From contig QXEO01001819.1 in assembly GCA_007115705.1 (NCBI GenBank), forward strand, positions 1 to 64,000: 64,000 bases of DNA, read 5' to 3'. This document shows, in pieces, positions 22,988-34,813 of the stretch. The translations under genes were made by a program, and so were the position numbers. Below the pieces are notes generated by a model. The model did not search any database. It saw only the letters and a program-made list of their open reading frames with translations, and was not told the origin of the DNA. Numbering within the stretch: position 1 is the stretch's first letter; each line of letters opens with the position of its first letter. Source of the DNA: Dactylis glomerata (Eukaryota > Streptophyta > Magnoliopsida > Poales > Poaceae).

Positions 22988-23495
22988 TCTCATGGGCGTG
23001 TAGCATCGCTCTTTTCCCTTTTTGGTGTCTCGATGCCAAAGGGGGAGAAGTAGCTCTATTAGGATGTCTTCGTTGGGATTTGCCATGGGTTATTTCATTT
23101 GGATTTGGATTTGCCTTTGCTTTGCTTTGGTCGAGACACAACTTCATGGACTTTCATGTTGTGTCTCATCTATCTTAATGTTGAACTATCATGTGTGTGG
23201 TACATTATGTTTGTGAGACTTAAGTTCCTCTATTGCTAAGTAAGACTATTATTAATGTGTGCTATCTTGTTAGTCTTACTTATATGCTTATGGTTAGTCT
23301 CATGTATTATTACTTGCTCTTGGTATAATTGTGAAATATATAGGGGGAGTGATGATCCTTACTTGTGTGGCTCATGTTCAAATGCAAATTGTGTTGTGCA
23401 CACAAGTAGGGGGAGCTTTGGCTATATATTTTATTTTATTGTGCTTATATCTTGCAAATCCGTATGTTGTCATCAAACACCAAAAAGGGGGAGAT
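22988..23495 (+). other. E1 3' untranslated region with repeated polypurine tracts
   Basis: Between the 3' ORF and the LTR, GGGGGAG occurs at about 23041, 23343, 23409 and finally at 23487-23493. The last sits in the true tract (AAAAAGGGGGAGAT, 23482-23495) abutting the LTR. Multiplied tracts are a known Sirevirus feature. Confidence 0.8.
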
Positions 23496-24808
23496 TGAAA
23501 GAGCATTTCCCTAATAAATGTATTTTGGTGTTTGTTAACAACATTTGGTGATTTAACCATGCTATTAAAGTTCTGCAGATTTTCTAGGTTATTTCAGGAT
23601 CTCGCGGAGGTGCACCCCAAAAAGGTAGAAAAGATCAGAGCCCGTAGTCCTGTAGTGGAGTTAGGGCTTAGTTGTCTTGTAAGGTGCTTCGCGAAGGTGG
23701 AAATGGTGGAGAGGGGATCCACGAGCTGCTGCTGTTGCTTCTTCTAGGGCGGAGACTCTGGCCCTGGTGGCCGGAGACTCCGGCCTAGGGGACTCGCCCA
23801 GGCAATCCCCAAAGTCGGACGCTTTAGATGCCCGTCCGGAGTTGGGCCGGAGACTTTCTGTCTCTGGCCGGAGACTCCGGGTTGGCATGCTGAGGCCGGA
23901 GACTCCGGTCCCCAGGGGCCGGAGACTCCGGTCGGTCTGGCTGGGTTGGGGTTGGCTAAAGGATCGGACGGTTCAGTGACCAGGCCGGAGTTGGGCCGGA
24001 GACTTTTGTCTCTGGCCGAAGACTCCGGCCCTGGAGTCACTTAGGGCGGAGACTCCGGCCCTAGTCGTCCAGCAACGGCTACATTTCGTGGAGGACTATA
24101 TAAAGCCTTCTTCTACCTCAAGAAGAGGCTGCGGCTTCCACTCTCTCTCCTCCATTGTTGCTAAGCTTCAAAGCACTAGATCTCTCTCCCTAGCCAATAG
24201 AACTCAAAGCCCTTTTGGGATTTGAGGGAGAAGACCTAGATCTACACTTCCACCAAGACGATTTGATTTCCCCCCTCTCTTTGTTGAGGGGCTTGTAACT
24301 TGTGTGTTCATCGGATTCCTAGCCGGATGAAGCCGTCCTCCAAGCTTAACTTTGTGTGTAAGAGCTTGGTGGGCCTATTGGGAGCCTCCAATTGAGTTGT
24401 GGAGCTTGCCCCAATACTTTGTGTAAAGGTGTCGTGCCGCCTTCAAGGGCATCGCTTAGTGGAGCGTGAACTCGCCTTTGTGGTTTATTCACCGGAGAAT
24501 AGGGTGAGCCTTTGTGGCGTTGGTGGCCTTTGTGGCACCACACCTCTCCAACGTAGACGTACTTCCCGTAACAAGGAAGGAACTACAGGAATACATCCTT
24601 GTGTCTTCGTGTCTCCATTGCGGTTACCTCTATCCTTTACTCGTACCTTTACTTATATTGTTATTGCTAGCTTGCTTGTCACTCTAGGTAAATTCACTTA
24701 GTAGCACATCTAGAGAATTTACCTTCTTGTCTAGCCTTAACTTGAAAGGAAGTAAAATTTGGGTAGCTCCTATTCACCCCCCCTCTAGTCGCTCATACGA
24801 TCCTTTCA
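23496..24808 (+). repeat. E1 3' LTR
   Basis: It is 1313 bp, starts TGAAAG and ends CTTTCA, and is preceded by the polypurine tract. It contains many CCGGAGACTCCGG palindromes (about 23745-24060) followed by a TATA box at 24096-24105. The 5' partner is outside the window, so LTR divergence cannot be measured. Confidence 0.9.
24096..24105 (+). promoter_or_regulatory. E1 LTR TATA box
   Basis: CTATATAAAG, positioned just after the palindrome-rich U3 part of the LTR and before a pyrimidine-rich leader. Orientation matches E1 transcription. Confidence 0.65.
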
Positions 24809-24905
24809 CGGTGGGTGGATTATTAGTCATAGATGCAGTTGGATTACAGTCTATGTATTATGTTGTAATGCCCAAGTGAATCTCATACTGATCCTCATGA
24901 CATGT
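24809..24905 (+). repeat. E5: left fragment of an E3-family LTR
   Basis: It matches the part of the E3 LTR around 25950-26040 (GGTGGATTATTAGTCATAG...) with a few differences. E1 lies immediately left and E3 immediately right. Its last bases CATGT (24901-24905) are the E3 target duplication, so E3 landed inside this older LTR. Confidence 0.8.
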
Positions 24906-26545
24906 TGATACGTCTCAAACGTATCTATAATTTTTGATGCTCCATGCTTGTTTATACACCATTTGCTTTGTGTTTTGTTACACTTCGTGGCATTTTTATG
25001 CATTTTCTGGAACTAACGTACTAACGAGATGCCACAGTTCCAGTTCCCTATTTTTTGCTGTTTTTGTGTTTCAGAAAAGCTACGTAGGAAATATTATCGG
25101 AATTGGACAAAACAAAAGCCGAACCTTCTATTTTTCCCGAAGCGTCGTGAAGTCCGAAGATGAGACGGAGGGGGGCCAGGGGCTTGCCACACACTAGGGC
25201 GGTGATGCCTAGCCCTAGCCCGCACCACCAGGGGGTGAGGCCGCCTGGTCCACCTCCTGACGCCGCCCTTCTGCCTATATATTCCCCTCGATGGGAAAAA
25301 CCTAAACACCCGATCAATTTTCCTCGAAACATACTGCAAGCCGCCGCCGTCATCGACGCGAGATCGGGAGGATCCAGGAGCTCTTCCTGGCACCCTGCCA
25401 GAGAGGGGAATTCCTGCCGAAGGCCTTCTCCACCACCATGGTCGCCTCCGGAGTGATATGTGAGTAGTCTACCTTGGACTACGGGTCCATAGCAGTAGCT
25501 AGATGGTCGTCTTCTCCACCATGCGCTTCATGTTTAGATCTTGTGAGCTGCCTATCATGATCAAGATCATCTTTGTGTAATTCTACATGTTGTGTTTGTT
25601 GGGATCCGATGAGTATTAGTACTATGTCAAGTTGATGTGCTGAATAATTATATTTATGTTATCTCTATGTTGTTTATAATCTTGCATGCTCTTCGTTGCT
25701 AGTAGATATCTTGGCCGAGTAGATGCTAGTGACTCCAAGAGGGAGTATTTATGCTCGATAGTTGGGTTCATGCCTCTAGTAATCTGGGGGAGTGACAGAA
25801 ACCTCTAAGGTTGTAGATGTGTTGTTGCCACTAGGGAGAAAACAACATTCTTGTGTTCAAGGACATTTGCATTGTTTACATTACGCACTTTGCTTAAGGC
25901 GATAATCTGTTGTTCACAACTTAATACCCGATGGTTGTTCGGATGACATCCGGAGGGTGGATTATTAGTCATAGATGCAGTTGGATTACGGTCTATGTAT
26001 TTTGTCGTAATGCCCAGAGTGAATCTCATAGTGATCCTGATGGCATATGTACGTTATCTTTATTCTATCAATTGCCCAACTGTAATTTGTTTACCCAGCA
26101 TGTTGTTATTTATCTTATGGAGAGACACCACTAGTGAACTGTGGACCCCGGTCCAATTCCTTTTACATTGCTATTACCGTTTCACTTTTACTCGCATTAT
26201 TTACATTCTTGCATACTATTACCTTTTACCACTCGATACGCTTAATCCTTTGTTTACAGCAAACCGGTGAGATTGACAACCTCATTGTAAGTTGGGGCAA
26301 AGTACTTGGTTGTGTTGTGTGTAGTTTCCATGTTGCTGCTGGTGAAAAGCTACATGCTGACAAGCATTTATCCGGCACCATTGTCCGGAGTGTCGCAAAG
26401 CTAGCGGGCATCAACCTTCGGAAGTGTGGTTCTTTATCCTACTGGTTCGAGTAAACCTTGGTTTCACAACTGAGGGAAACTTGCTGCTGTGCTCATCATA
26501 CCTTCCTCTTGGGGTTCCCAACTGGGTGCCTACTATGCACCATCA
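24906..26545 (+). repeat. E3 5' LTR
   Basis: TGATACGTCTC...ACCATCA, 1640 bp. It contains a TATA box (CTATATATTC at 25275-25284) and the pyrimidine-rich leader after it. Related copies occur at 30496-31385 plus 43222-43969 (its partner), 44973-46614, 43970-44476 and, truncated on the minus strand, at about 34814-36240. Confidence 0.92.
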
Positions 26546-26555
26546 AGCATTTTTC

Positions 26556-26573
26556 TGGCGCCGTTGCCGGGGA
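26556..26573 (+). other. E3 primer binding site (tRNA-Asp)
   Basis: TGGCGCCGTTGCCGGGGA, ten bases after the LTR end. It is complementary to the 3' end of plant tRNA-Asp, which is the usual Athila primer. Confidence 0.9.
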
Positions 26574-26709
26574 GAAAGAAGATTTCTGCAAGGAGAGTCT
26601 CTCACGCCCAATCTTTTACATTGTTATTGTTTTGCTTTATTTTATTTTTACTTGCATTGTTTTATCAAAAATACAAAAAAAAAATAGTTACTATTTCAAG
26701 TTGCTTTTT

Positions 26710-27451
26710 ATGTCTAGCTTAGTTGTTGTTACTATGTTGCCTGAGGAAATGATCTTCACTTTCAAACAAAAGAGTGAGGAGAGTTTCATAGAAGCTTGGT
26801 CTAGAATTTGTGATTGCCATGGAAAAATTGAACCAAAAATGACTTTGAGTTTGCTTCTTAGTAGCTTTTACTTTGGTCTTGCTCTTCGTTATAGATATGC
26901 TTTGGATGCTATAGCAGGAGGAGATTTCCTTCATTGTGATGGAGATCAAGCTTTCAATATTATAAAAATGTTGATTACAATTTATAGCATGCCAAGTGAT
27001 TTTGATTCTTCTCTTGTGAGCATTTTTGCTAGACTTAATACCCTTGAGACTCAAACTGCTTGTTTAAAAGATTGTTATGGTATGTTGCGCAAGGATCATG
27101 ATTATGTGCCAATAAATTCTGAACCATCAAGTTGGTTCCCTACGGTGAAAATCACTATGAATGGTGAAACTTTTCATGCTCGTTGTGATATTATGTCTGA
27201 ATTTTGTCTCATGCCTAAGGATGTTTATGAATCTTTGGAAGCTTTCTAAGGGAGGAGAAGAAATTTCTCTTACTAATAATGCCACTATATTTCCTGTTGG
27301 AATAGCTGAAGGAGTATTTACAAAAATCCTAGGAAGCATGGTATCTACTGATTATCTTGTTATTGAATGTGTAGGAAAGGGACAAATCATGCTTGGAAGG
27401 TCTCTACTAAAACTCCTGGGCGCCACTATAGATGTGCAAAAGGCACTATAA
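26710..27451 (+). pseudogene. gag: E3 gag/protease remnant
   Basis: ATG at 26710 starts a 179-residue frame. It resembles part of Athila Gag (F-K-Q-K-S-E-E-S-F, W-S-R-I-C-D-C-H) and enters a protease-like domain (C-D-I-M-S-E-F-C at the active-site position, where D-x-G is usual). The frame stops at 27249. The rest of the protease (G-R-S-L-L-K-L-L-G-A-T) is in another frame to 27451, so a frameshift near 27240 separates them. Gag is much shorter than in autonomous Athila elements. No polymerase follows. Confidence 0.75.
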
Positions 27452-30400
27452 GATTCATCTCTCCACCTTGCAATAGTTATGTCTTTCCCAGAGTTAAGAG
27501 CAATGGTAAGAAAGGAAGACGTAAGGCATCCGGTGATCTTAATGCTTCATTTGATATTACTTGATTTCCACTTTCTGCGCCTAGCTCAAAGGCATTAAAG
27601 AAAAGCACTCTTGGGAGATAACCCAATGTTTTCTTTTTAGTACTTTTTATTTTATTTGAGTCTTGGAAGTTATTACTACTGTAATGACCTCTCCTTATCA
27701 TTTTTATTCCGTTGTTGTGCCAAGAAGAACCTCTAATTTTAGGGAGGTAAGATTTGGGGAAGTTGTTGTCCTGAAATAGATTTCTGTGCTGCACCGTAAA
27801 CATTTGTGAAAATTCTGAGAATATCTTTTTGATATGCGATTTCTTGTGCATATGCCCCAGGTTATATCCAAACTTTCATTAGTTTTGCACTTTTCGATTT
27901 GAGCAACATAAGATACTCGAAAAAATCGATCTTTATCAGCTGTTTTATTTTGACAGATTCTGCCACTATTTGTGTTTGCCTCTCGATCGCTTTCTTTTTT
28001 AGTTCTTTTGATCACGGAACTTTTGAGGAAGTTGCTACAGTAGTATATGCTTTATATGTGGTGTATTTGAGTTTGAAACTGAACCAAAAGAGTTGATTTA
28101 CTATCATGTTTATGCTAATGTTGCTAGTAGAATTGTGTAAAGTTTTGTATGAAGGAAGTTTTCAAGTGTAGGGAATGGAGAGTGATGAGATGAGATGAAG
28201 TATGGACAAAAGCTCAAGCTTGGGGATGCCCATGTCACCCCAAGAAATATCCAAGAGGTACAAGCGTCAAAGCTTGGGGATGCCCCCGAGGCACCCTTTC
28301 TTCATCGGCAAAAATCAGGTCACCTTTCAACACACTATATTTTTATTGCTTCATATTCTATGCGTTTTTCTTGGAGCGTCTTTACTTTTGCTTTCAGTTT
28401 TATTTTTTTTATTTGCTGCAATAAATGGTTGGACCCCGACAAATTTCTTTTGGAGGAGACGCACTCCATTTTTCATTGCCAAGAACACTCTAGTTTTCAC
28501 TCTTATCGTTCAACGAGTGTTCTCTTTTTCTAGAACTGCGTTTAGCTTTTGTTTTTCGCCTTGATTTTTGTTCAGATATTGTTATATCTTTGCATCAAGG
28601 TGTATTTAGACCACTGGTCTATGTTGGTTTTCATCAAAAGAGTTGTTTCAAAAAGGTTTGAATGGTGTTGGAAAAGAGAAAAAAGTTTCATGCAAAAAGT
28701 GGTACAAAAAGGAGCTTGTTTAGACTGCGACTTAGACTTTTGCATGCCATGCTTGATATCGTTTTGATAGTATGCTTAGTAGTTTTTTCTGTAGCATGAC
28801 TTGTCTCAAATGACTGAGATTGCTTAATGAGCCTTTGAAAAAATCATGCGTTGTTTTTATTATATGGAAGCATTTTATTGTGGTTTTCTCCTTGATGCTT
28901 TATTTGGGTTGACTTGGCGCATGCTTACAACATGTTTGACTCAAACAGGTCGCCATATAGCCTCTTTGATCAGTTGGTTTTTGACTTGTGATACCACTTT
29001 ATGCTTCGGTTAATAATATTTTGTCGCTATGCATGATTATGGCCGTTATTGCTCTCTTAGTTGGTCGCTCCCAATCTTTTGCTAGCCTCCGTTTTGTACT
29101 GAGTATGAGCTCTACTCGTGCATCCAATCCTAAAAACCAAGTTATTCTAATGTGTCCACCATACATACCTATTAGCAATTTGCTATTCCAAGTACATTTG
29201 CCTTGCTTTTATCTATCATTCAAATTAAACTCTTTTTAGTGTTATGTGAAAATTAGTCAGTAAAGCTCTCATGAACCTGACAGCACACTTTACTTTTCTT
29301 GTTTTTAAAATTTTGACGTTGTGGCTCTCTTATGTTGATGTTATGCTTGCAAGTTGTAAGTTGGAGATTAGCCCAACCATGTCGTCATGGGGCAAGCTTT
29401 TAACATTGCACTTTCTCTCATTTGAGATGATGTCATGATCTTTTATTTATGGATACTCGTGATGTGAAATAAGTTGGGATCTTGTGAGATCATAGAGTTT
29501 GTATATGTGTTAGAGAAACGCCTGGGCCGCTAATCTAAGCCATGCATCATTCATGGTGTAAATTTACAGCATGCCCATAGTAGACATTCGACGACGCATC
29601 TCATAATAAAAAGCTATACCAATGGTAAATAAAAGAGATGCCGAGGTGTTCATTGTCTGTTTGTCTTATCATTTTGATGTGCGCTTGTTCCATGTCATCG
29701 GGCAAGAGGTACCCCGTTGGCGGTTCTCGATGATATGTGTATGCTTACAATGACAAGAACTTGCTTGGGACCTAAGTCGAGTAGCATGAGGTTTGGGTAT
29801 TTGTACTGCACGGGACACGAGGTTTTTAACTTATGATTTGTTAAGCATATGCTTCATAATTGTACTCGCATTAACCTTAACCATTCAAGATGCCTATGAT
29901 GGGGCAATGAGAGCTCAAAGCTACTACGTATCATAATTTTTGGAGGTTTATAAAACTTGCAATCATTGCTTCCCTCTGCGAAGGGCCTTTCTTTTACTTT
30001 TATGTTGAGTCTCCACCTTCTACCTTTATGCACCGTCTAAGAGAGCATAGTTGCCATTCTGAGTTTAATGTGCATAGTCCTAAAGTTTATCATTGATTGA
30101 TTCATGATTTTGGTTTTGCTTGTTCCTAAATTATTTGTATCTAGTCGCCCTTTTAAACTTGAAGGTGTCCTATGCATTTATGTTTTGCTATTCTATGAAG
30201 GACAAGCTGAAAACCACTTTACTATGTTTTTCCATATGATTTGAACACACACTTGACTTTCATTATTTCATTATTCATGATCTTTTGTTTGTGTTACTTT
30301 TCATGTTATAACATGGTTGCTAAGTTTTATTGTCAAGATTATGTCTCTTATGCCCATATTTTAAGTTCTTTGATCCCAGCACTCAATGCTTTACATCGTT

Positions 30401-30480
30401 GATCAAGATTGTGATGGTGCATGTCACCTCAAAAATTATTCTTTTGTTATCACTTACCTACTCGAGGACGAATAAGAGTT
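27452..30480 (+). other. E3 long non-coding internal region
   Basis: It is AT-rich with stops in all frames and no recognisable protein domain. It begins with the AAAGAAAAGCAC... stretch found downstream of gag in grass Athila elements. Parts near 29970-30010 resemble the 3' region of E4. Two early copies of the polypurine-like AAGCTTGGGGATGC word lie at about 28216 and 28276. Confidence 0.7.
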
Positions 30481-30495
30481 AAGCTTGGGGATGCT
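30481..30495 (+). other. E3 polypurine tract
   Basis: AAGCTTGGGGATGC(T) immediately precedes the 3' LTR (TGATATGTC). The same word occurs twice upstream inside the element. Confidence 0.75.
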
Positions 30496-31385
30496 TGATA
30501 TGTCTCAAACGTATCTATAATTTTTTATGCTCCATGCTTGTTTATACACCATTTGCTTTGTGCTTTGTTACACTTCGTGGCATTTTTATGCATTTTCCGG
30601 AACTAACCTACTAACGAGATGCCATAGTGCCAGTTCCCTGTTTTCTCCTGTTTTTGTGTTTCAGAAAAGCTACATAGTAAATATTCTCGGAATTGGACGA
30701 AACAAAAGCCAAACCTTCTATTTTTTCCGAAGCGTCACAAAGTCCGAAGATGAGACGGAGGGGGCCAGGGGCTGGCCACACCCAAGGGCGGCACGGCCTA
30801 GCCCTGGCCCGCGCCACCAGGGGGTGAGGCCGCCTGGTCCACCTCCTTCTGCCGCCCTTCCGCCTATATATTCCCCTCGACGGGAAAAACCTAAACACCC
30901 GATCAATTTTCCTCGAAACATACTGCAAGCCGCCGCCGTCGTCGATGCGAGATCGGGAGGATCCAGAAGCTCTTCCCGGCACCCTGCCGGAGAGGGGAAT
31001 CCCTGCAGGAGGCCTTCTCCACCACCATGGTCGTCTCCGGAGTGATGTGTGAGTAGTCTACCTTGGACTACGGGTCCATAGCAGTAGCTAGATGGTCCTC
31101 TTCTCCACCATGCGCTTCATGTTTAGATCTTGTGAGCTGTCTATCATGATCAAGATCATCTTTGTGTAATTCTACATGTTGTGTTTGTTGGGATCCAATG
31201 AGTATTGGTACTATGTCAAGTTGATGTGCTGAAGTATTATCTTTATGTTATCTCTATGTTGTTTATGATCTTGCATGCTCTCCGTTGCTAGTAGATATCT
31301 TGGCCGAGTAGATGCTAGTGACTCCAAGAGGGAGTATTTATGCTCGATAGTTGGGTTCATGCCTCTAGTAATTTGGGGGAGTGAC
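30496..31385 (+). repeat. E3 3' LTR, first part
   Basis: It is homologous to 24906-25795. It stops at GTGAC (31381-31385), the left target duplication of E4, and resumes at 43222. Confidence 0.92.
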
Positions 31386-32890
31386 TGATGACCCACAAGT
31401 ATAGGGGGTGTATCGTAGTACTTTCGATAAATAAGAGTGTCGAACCCAACGAGGAGCAGAAGGTGTTGACAAGCGGTTTTGATCAAGGATTCACTGTAAA
31501 TACTAGCAAACGGGTTTTCAGGGGTATTTGGTAATGCAAGGAAATAAAGTACGAGTAAATAAAAGACAATAATAGTAATCGTTGCAAGTGGCCCAATCCT
31601 TTCTAGAGCAAAGGACAAGCCGGTTGTGTAACTTATGATTACCAAACGTTCCTAAGGACACACGGGAGTTTCTGTCGAGAGCTTTCGCTTCATGCTGCTA
31701 AGTAATCTTCATTGGTTTGATAAGTGTTATGGCGGTGAACCTGTGCTAGCGCACTACCCTTTCTAGGACTAATACACACTTGTGATTATACCCCCTGCAA
31801 GCATCCGCAAATAAAAGAAAGTAATTAAGATAAATCAAACCACAACGTTAAACTCTGAGATCCTACGCTCCCTGGTGCAATGGTTTTCTAACGGGGGTTT
31901 AGGTTTCTATCGCTCCGGCAACCCCACAATTAGTAGCCAAATACACAATGCATTCCACTAGGCCCATAAATGGTGAAGTATCATGTAGTCGATGTTCACA
32001 TGAAACCACTAGTAGAATAACACCACAACATATAAATATCAAACCATTAAATATTACTCAACATAGTTTCACTACTAACATCTCGACTTCTCCCATGTCC
32101 TCAAGAACTAGAAGAACTACTCACAAGACATCATATGGATCATGACCAGAGGTGAAATAATGGTAAATAACAATCTGAACATAAACCTTAATTCAACGGT
32201 ACCACTCAATAGCATCGACTACAAGAGTAATCAATACCGGGAAAGTTTCCCCTCAGAATTGGACAAGATTCAACCCAAGATTTTATAGCGGGATGGCGTG
32301 GTGATGGTGGAGATGAAGGTGCTGGTGATGATGATGATCCGTATGAAGTCTAGCACGATGGTGATGATGATGGCGACGATCTCCCCTCTCCAGGAAGGAA
32401 TTTCCCTGGCAGATTTTTGCATGTCAGAGAGCTTTTCTCTCTCGGTGTTTTCCGCCCCGCAGAGGCGGCGGTGTCTATCTCTGATCGCCCTCCTCAACTT
32501 AGGTTTTAGGGGATGACAATATATGCGAGGGGACGATGGCAGGAGTGGGCCAAGGTGGCCTCACCCTAGGGCGGCGCGGCCAGGGGTGGACCCGCGCCAC
32601 CTGGTGGTGTGGCCCCCCTGCTGCTCCCCTCGCTTCCTCCTTCTGGCTATTTTCGTCTTCTGGTAATAGATGAATTTCTGGGTATTTCCCTGGAATTGTT
32701 GATCTTCAGAAATATGATGTCTTGACGGTCCTTTTTCCAGCAGAATCCTGACTCCGACAGCAAGTTCTCCAATGATCATCAAACATGTAAAAACAGAGGA
32801 AACAACATAAGTATCACCTCTAACTATGAAATATATCAATGAATAACAGTAAATTATGATATAAAATAGTGATGCGAAATGGACGTATCA
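31386..32890 (-). repeat. E4 3' LTR (left copy)
   Basis: On the plus strand it reads TGATGACCC...GTATCA. It is homologous to 41714-43216. It is adjacent to the polypurine tract on its right side. Confidence 0.92.
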
Positions 32891-32905
32891 ACCCCCCCAA
32901 GCTTA
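32891..32905 (-). other. E4 polypurine tract
   Basis: On the minus strand it reads CTAAGCTTGGGGGGGT directly before TGATACGTCC. A second similar word (CAAGCTTGGGGGAGTG) lies at about 34536-34551 inside the element. Confidence 0.8.
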
Positions 32906-34584
32906 GACCTCACTTGTCCCCAAGCGAAAACTGAACTCGATAAACATGACCACAGGTTTATGGAGTGAAGTGTCGATAAACTAAATACGGACAAGAAGCA
33001 TCACATTTACCTTGGCACATGTCATAATAGACAGCAACTTCCCTTCATATAATCTAGACTTGCAATAAGCAAAGGGAATCACAAATAAAGATGCACAAGG
33101 TAAATCATGATTGGTGATGGCAAACCTTTGTTCTTGGTCAGAGAACAATGAACAGACTGTACTTATTTTTGAACGGAGCCTTTTATAACAGAGCTAATAT
33201 AGCAAAAACCATATGCTCAACGAAACAAACTCTTTGCAATCATAGAAAGCTTTCAAAGATATATTCTTTCAGATAAAAGCATCGTACTAAACAAAGGAAG
33301 ATAGTAAACATGATTGAACAGATCAACATATGGGTGAATGAAACATAACAACTCAAATGCTTGCTTGAGATAGAGGGGAATAGGTTAACTCAACATAAAA
33401 GTAAAAGCTAGGCCCTTCGCAGAGGGAAGCAGGGATTAAACATGTGCTAGAGCTTTTCATTTGTAAAATAGAGGTAAAAGTTGTTTTGAGAGGTGGTTGC
33501 TTCTGTCAACGACTAGCAATGGAGTTCTTGATATCTTCCATACTAAACAAGTGAGAGCGGTTCCGAGATGTTGATTAAATGGCACAAATGTGCTCTTTTA
33601 TAGCTTGGCACTCCTCCCCACTTTTCCTTTCTCAAACCATGGCTAACCGATTCCATCGAGTGCCCACCAACTTTCACATGCCATGGAGGAGTGCCTTTTT
33701 CTTTTTCTTTTTCTTTTTTTAGATTACAATGGTCTGACCAGCTCCCTTGCAAAATTAGTGATGAGCAGATGAAGCATGCAAGTCGAGGGGTACTCAATTT
33801 AGTATGGAAGATAACAAACCCAACCACTACGTCCTCATAAGCTAAAAACAGTGGCACAAAATGAGAAGTAGTTGAAAGTTTTTGAAAGGTAGCACATGAA
33901 AATTTACTTGGAATGGCTTGAAATAGCGTGCATAGGAATTTATAGTGGACTCTTTGGAAGTAACTTGGTTTTTGGGAATTGGATGCACGAGAAGTATTCC
34001 CTCTCAGTACAGGTTTTTGGCTAGCAAGGCTGGATAGCAAGCATAAGAGTTGCATGAAACAAACAAACATACATGTGATAGAAAACAATCATGCAAATTT
34101 CCTTGAAAGTACAAACTATTTTAACTTGAGAATACTATTGCTTATGAGCCAATCATGAAGGAAAGCTTAAATGATGTATCTACTAACACTTCCTTCTTTT
34201 TCTACTCAAACCTCAAGGTAATGTGCTATTGACCATTGCTAAGTTTGCCAAAACCAACTAGATTTACTCATGCTCCCAAAAGTGATACCAATACTAATCA
34301 ACAAGACTAATCATATAAGAAAGATTGCAAACTAAAATAAAGTGTGCGGAAAGTAAATGATAAGACTTCTCATTAATATTTCATAACCGCAACTCACACC
34401 AAGGGATACATAGGTAACCGACTAAAGGAGGATACTTCTACACTGCAAACTATTCTATAAGATAACTTCTCTATTCATAATATGACTCTACTTGAAAAGT
34501 AAATGGGTAAAAGATAATGATGTGATACCGTGGCACTCCCCCAAGCTTGAAACAAACCAAGGGGATGCCTATACCAATGATGAA
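32906..34584 (-). other. E4 3' non-coding region
   Basis: AT-rich sequence with no supported ORF; the 181-codon frame at 33543-34088 lacks any recognisable domain and looks incidental. It shares short blocks with the 3' region of E3 (for example the CTTCCCTCTGCGAAGGGCC word), which supports common Athila ancestry. Confidence 0.65.
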
Positions 34585-34813
34585 TTACTCCTTTGGCGGT
34601 GGTGGTGAGTCTTTGATAAGCTTCTCAATAAGTTCCTTCAACTCATGAATCTTGTAGGTGAGATTACGAATCATATCCGAATTGTGCTCAATCCGGCTCA
34701 TGAACATGTCGGTCTGCGAATCCCAACTCTTGGAGTTATTTCCCCACCCTTCTTCGCTCTTTGAACTTTCTTTCTTTGCATGGTTAGAACGATCTATATC
34801 CCAACTAGAGGAT
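34585..34813 (-). pseudogene. E4 3' ORF, C-terminal remnant
   Basis: On the minus strand it encodes a short charged coiled-coil-like tail (R-I-E-H-N-S-D-M-I-R...K-E-L-I-E-K-L) ending P-P-P-P-K-E and a stop. It is separated from a likely N-terminal part (36241-36613) by an inserted LTR. The position after integrase is that of the Athila env-like or extra ORF. The function is unknown. Confidence 0.5.

Larger units (their letters stand above)
1..24808 (+). mobile_element. E1: Copia LTR retrotransposon, Sirevirus-like, 5' LTR outside window
   Basis: The order is gag, protease, integrase, RT, RNase H, a further spliced ORF, repeated GGGGGAG tracts and a 3' LTR. Integrase before RT defines Copia. 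A long 3' ORF and multiplied polypurine tracts are known Sirevirus traits. The 3' LTR begins TGAAAG and ends CTTTCA. The element is interrupted at 1910-17022 by E2 and abuts E5 LTR sequence at 24809. The putative right target duplication is CGGTG (24809-24813); the left copy is outside the window. The lineage is inferred from architecture, and no family name is claimed. Confidence 0.85.

Noticed and set aside
30527..31045. 172-codon ORF in the E3 LTR
   Set aside because: It spans the LTR promoter and leader; no domain, and it is not kept in the other LTR copies.
33543..34088. 181-codon minus-strand ORF in E4
   Set aside because: No recognisable domain, in an AT-rich 3' non-coding region, with a K-E repeat from a simple CTTTTT tract.
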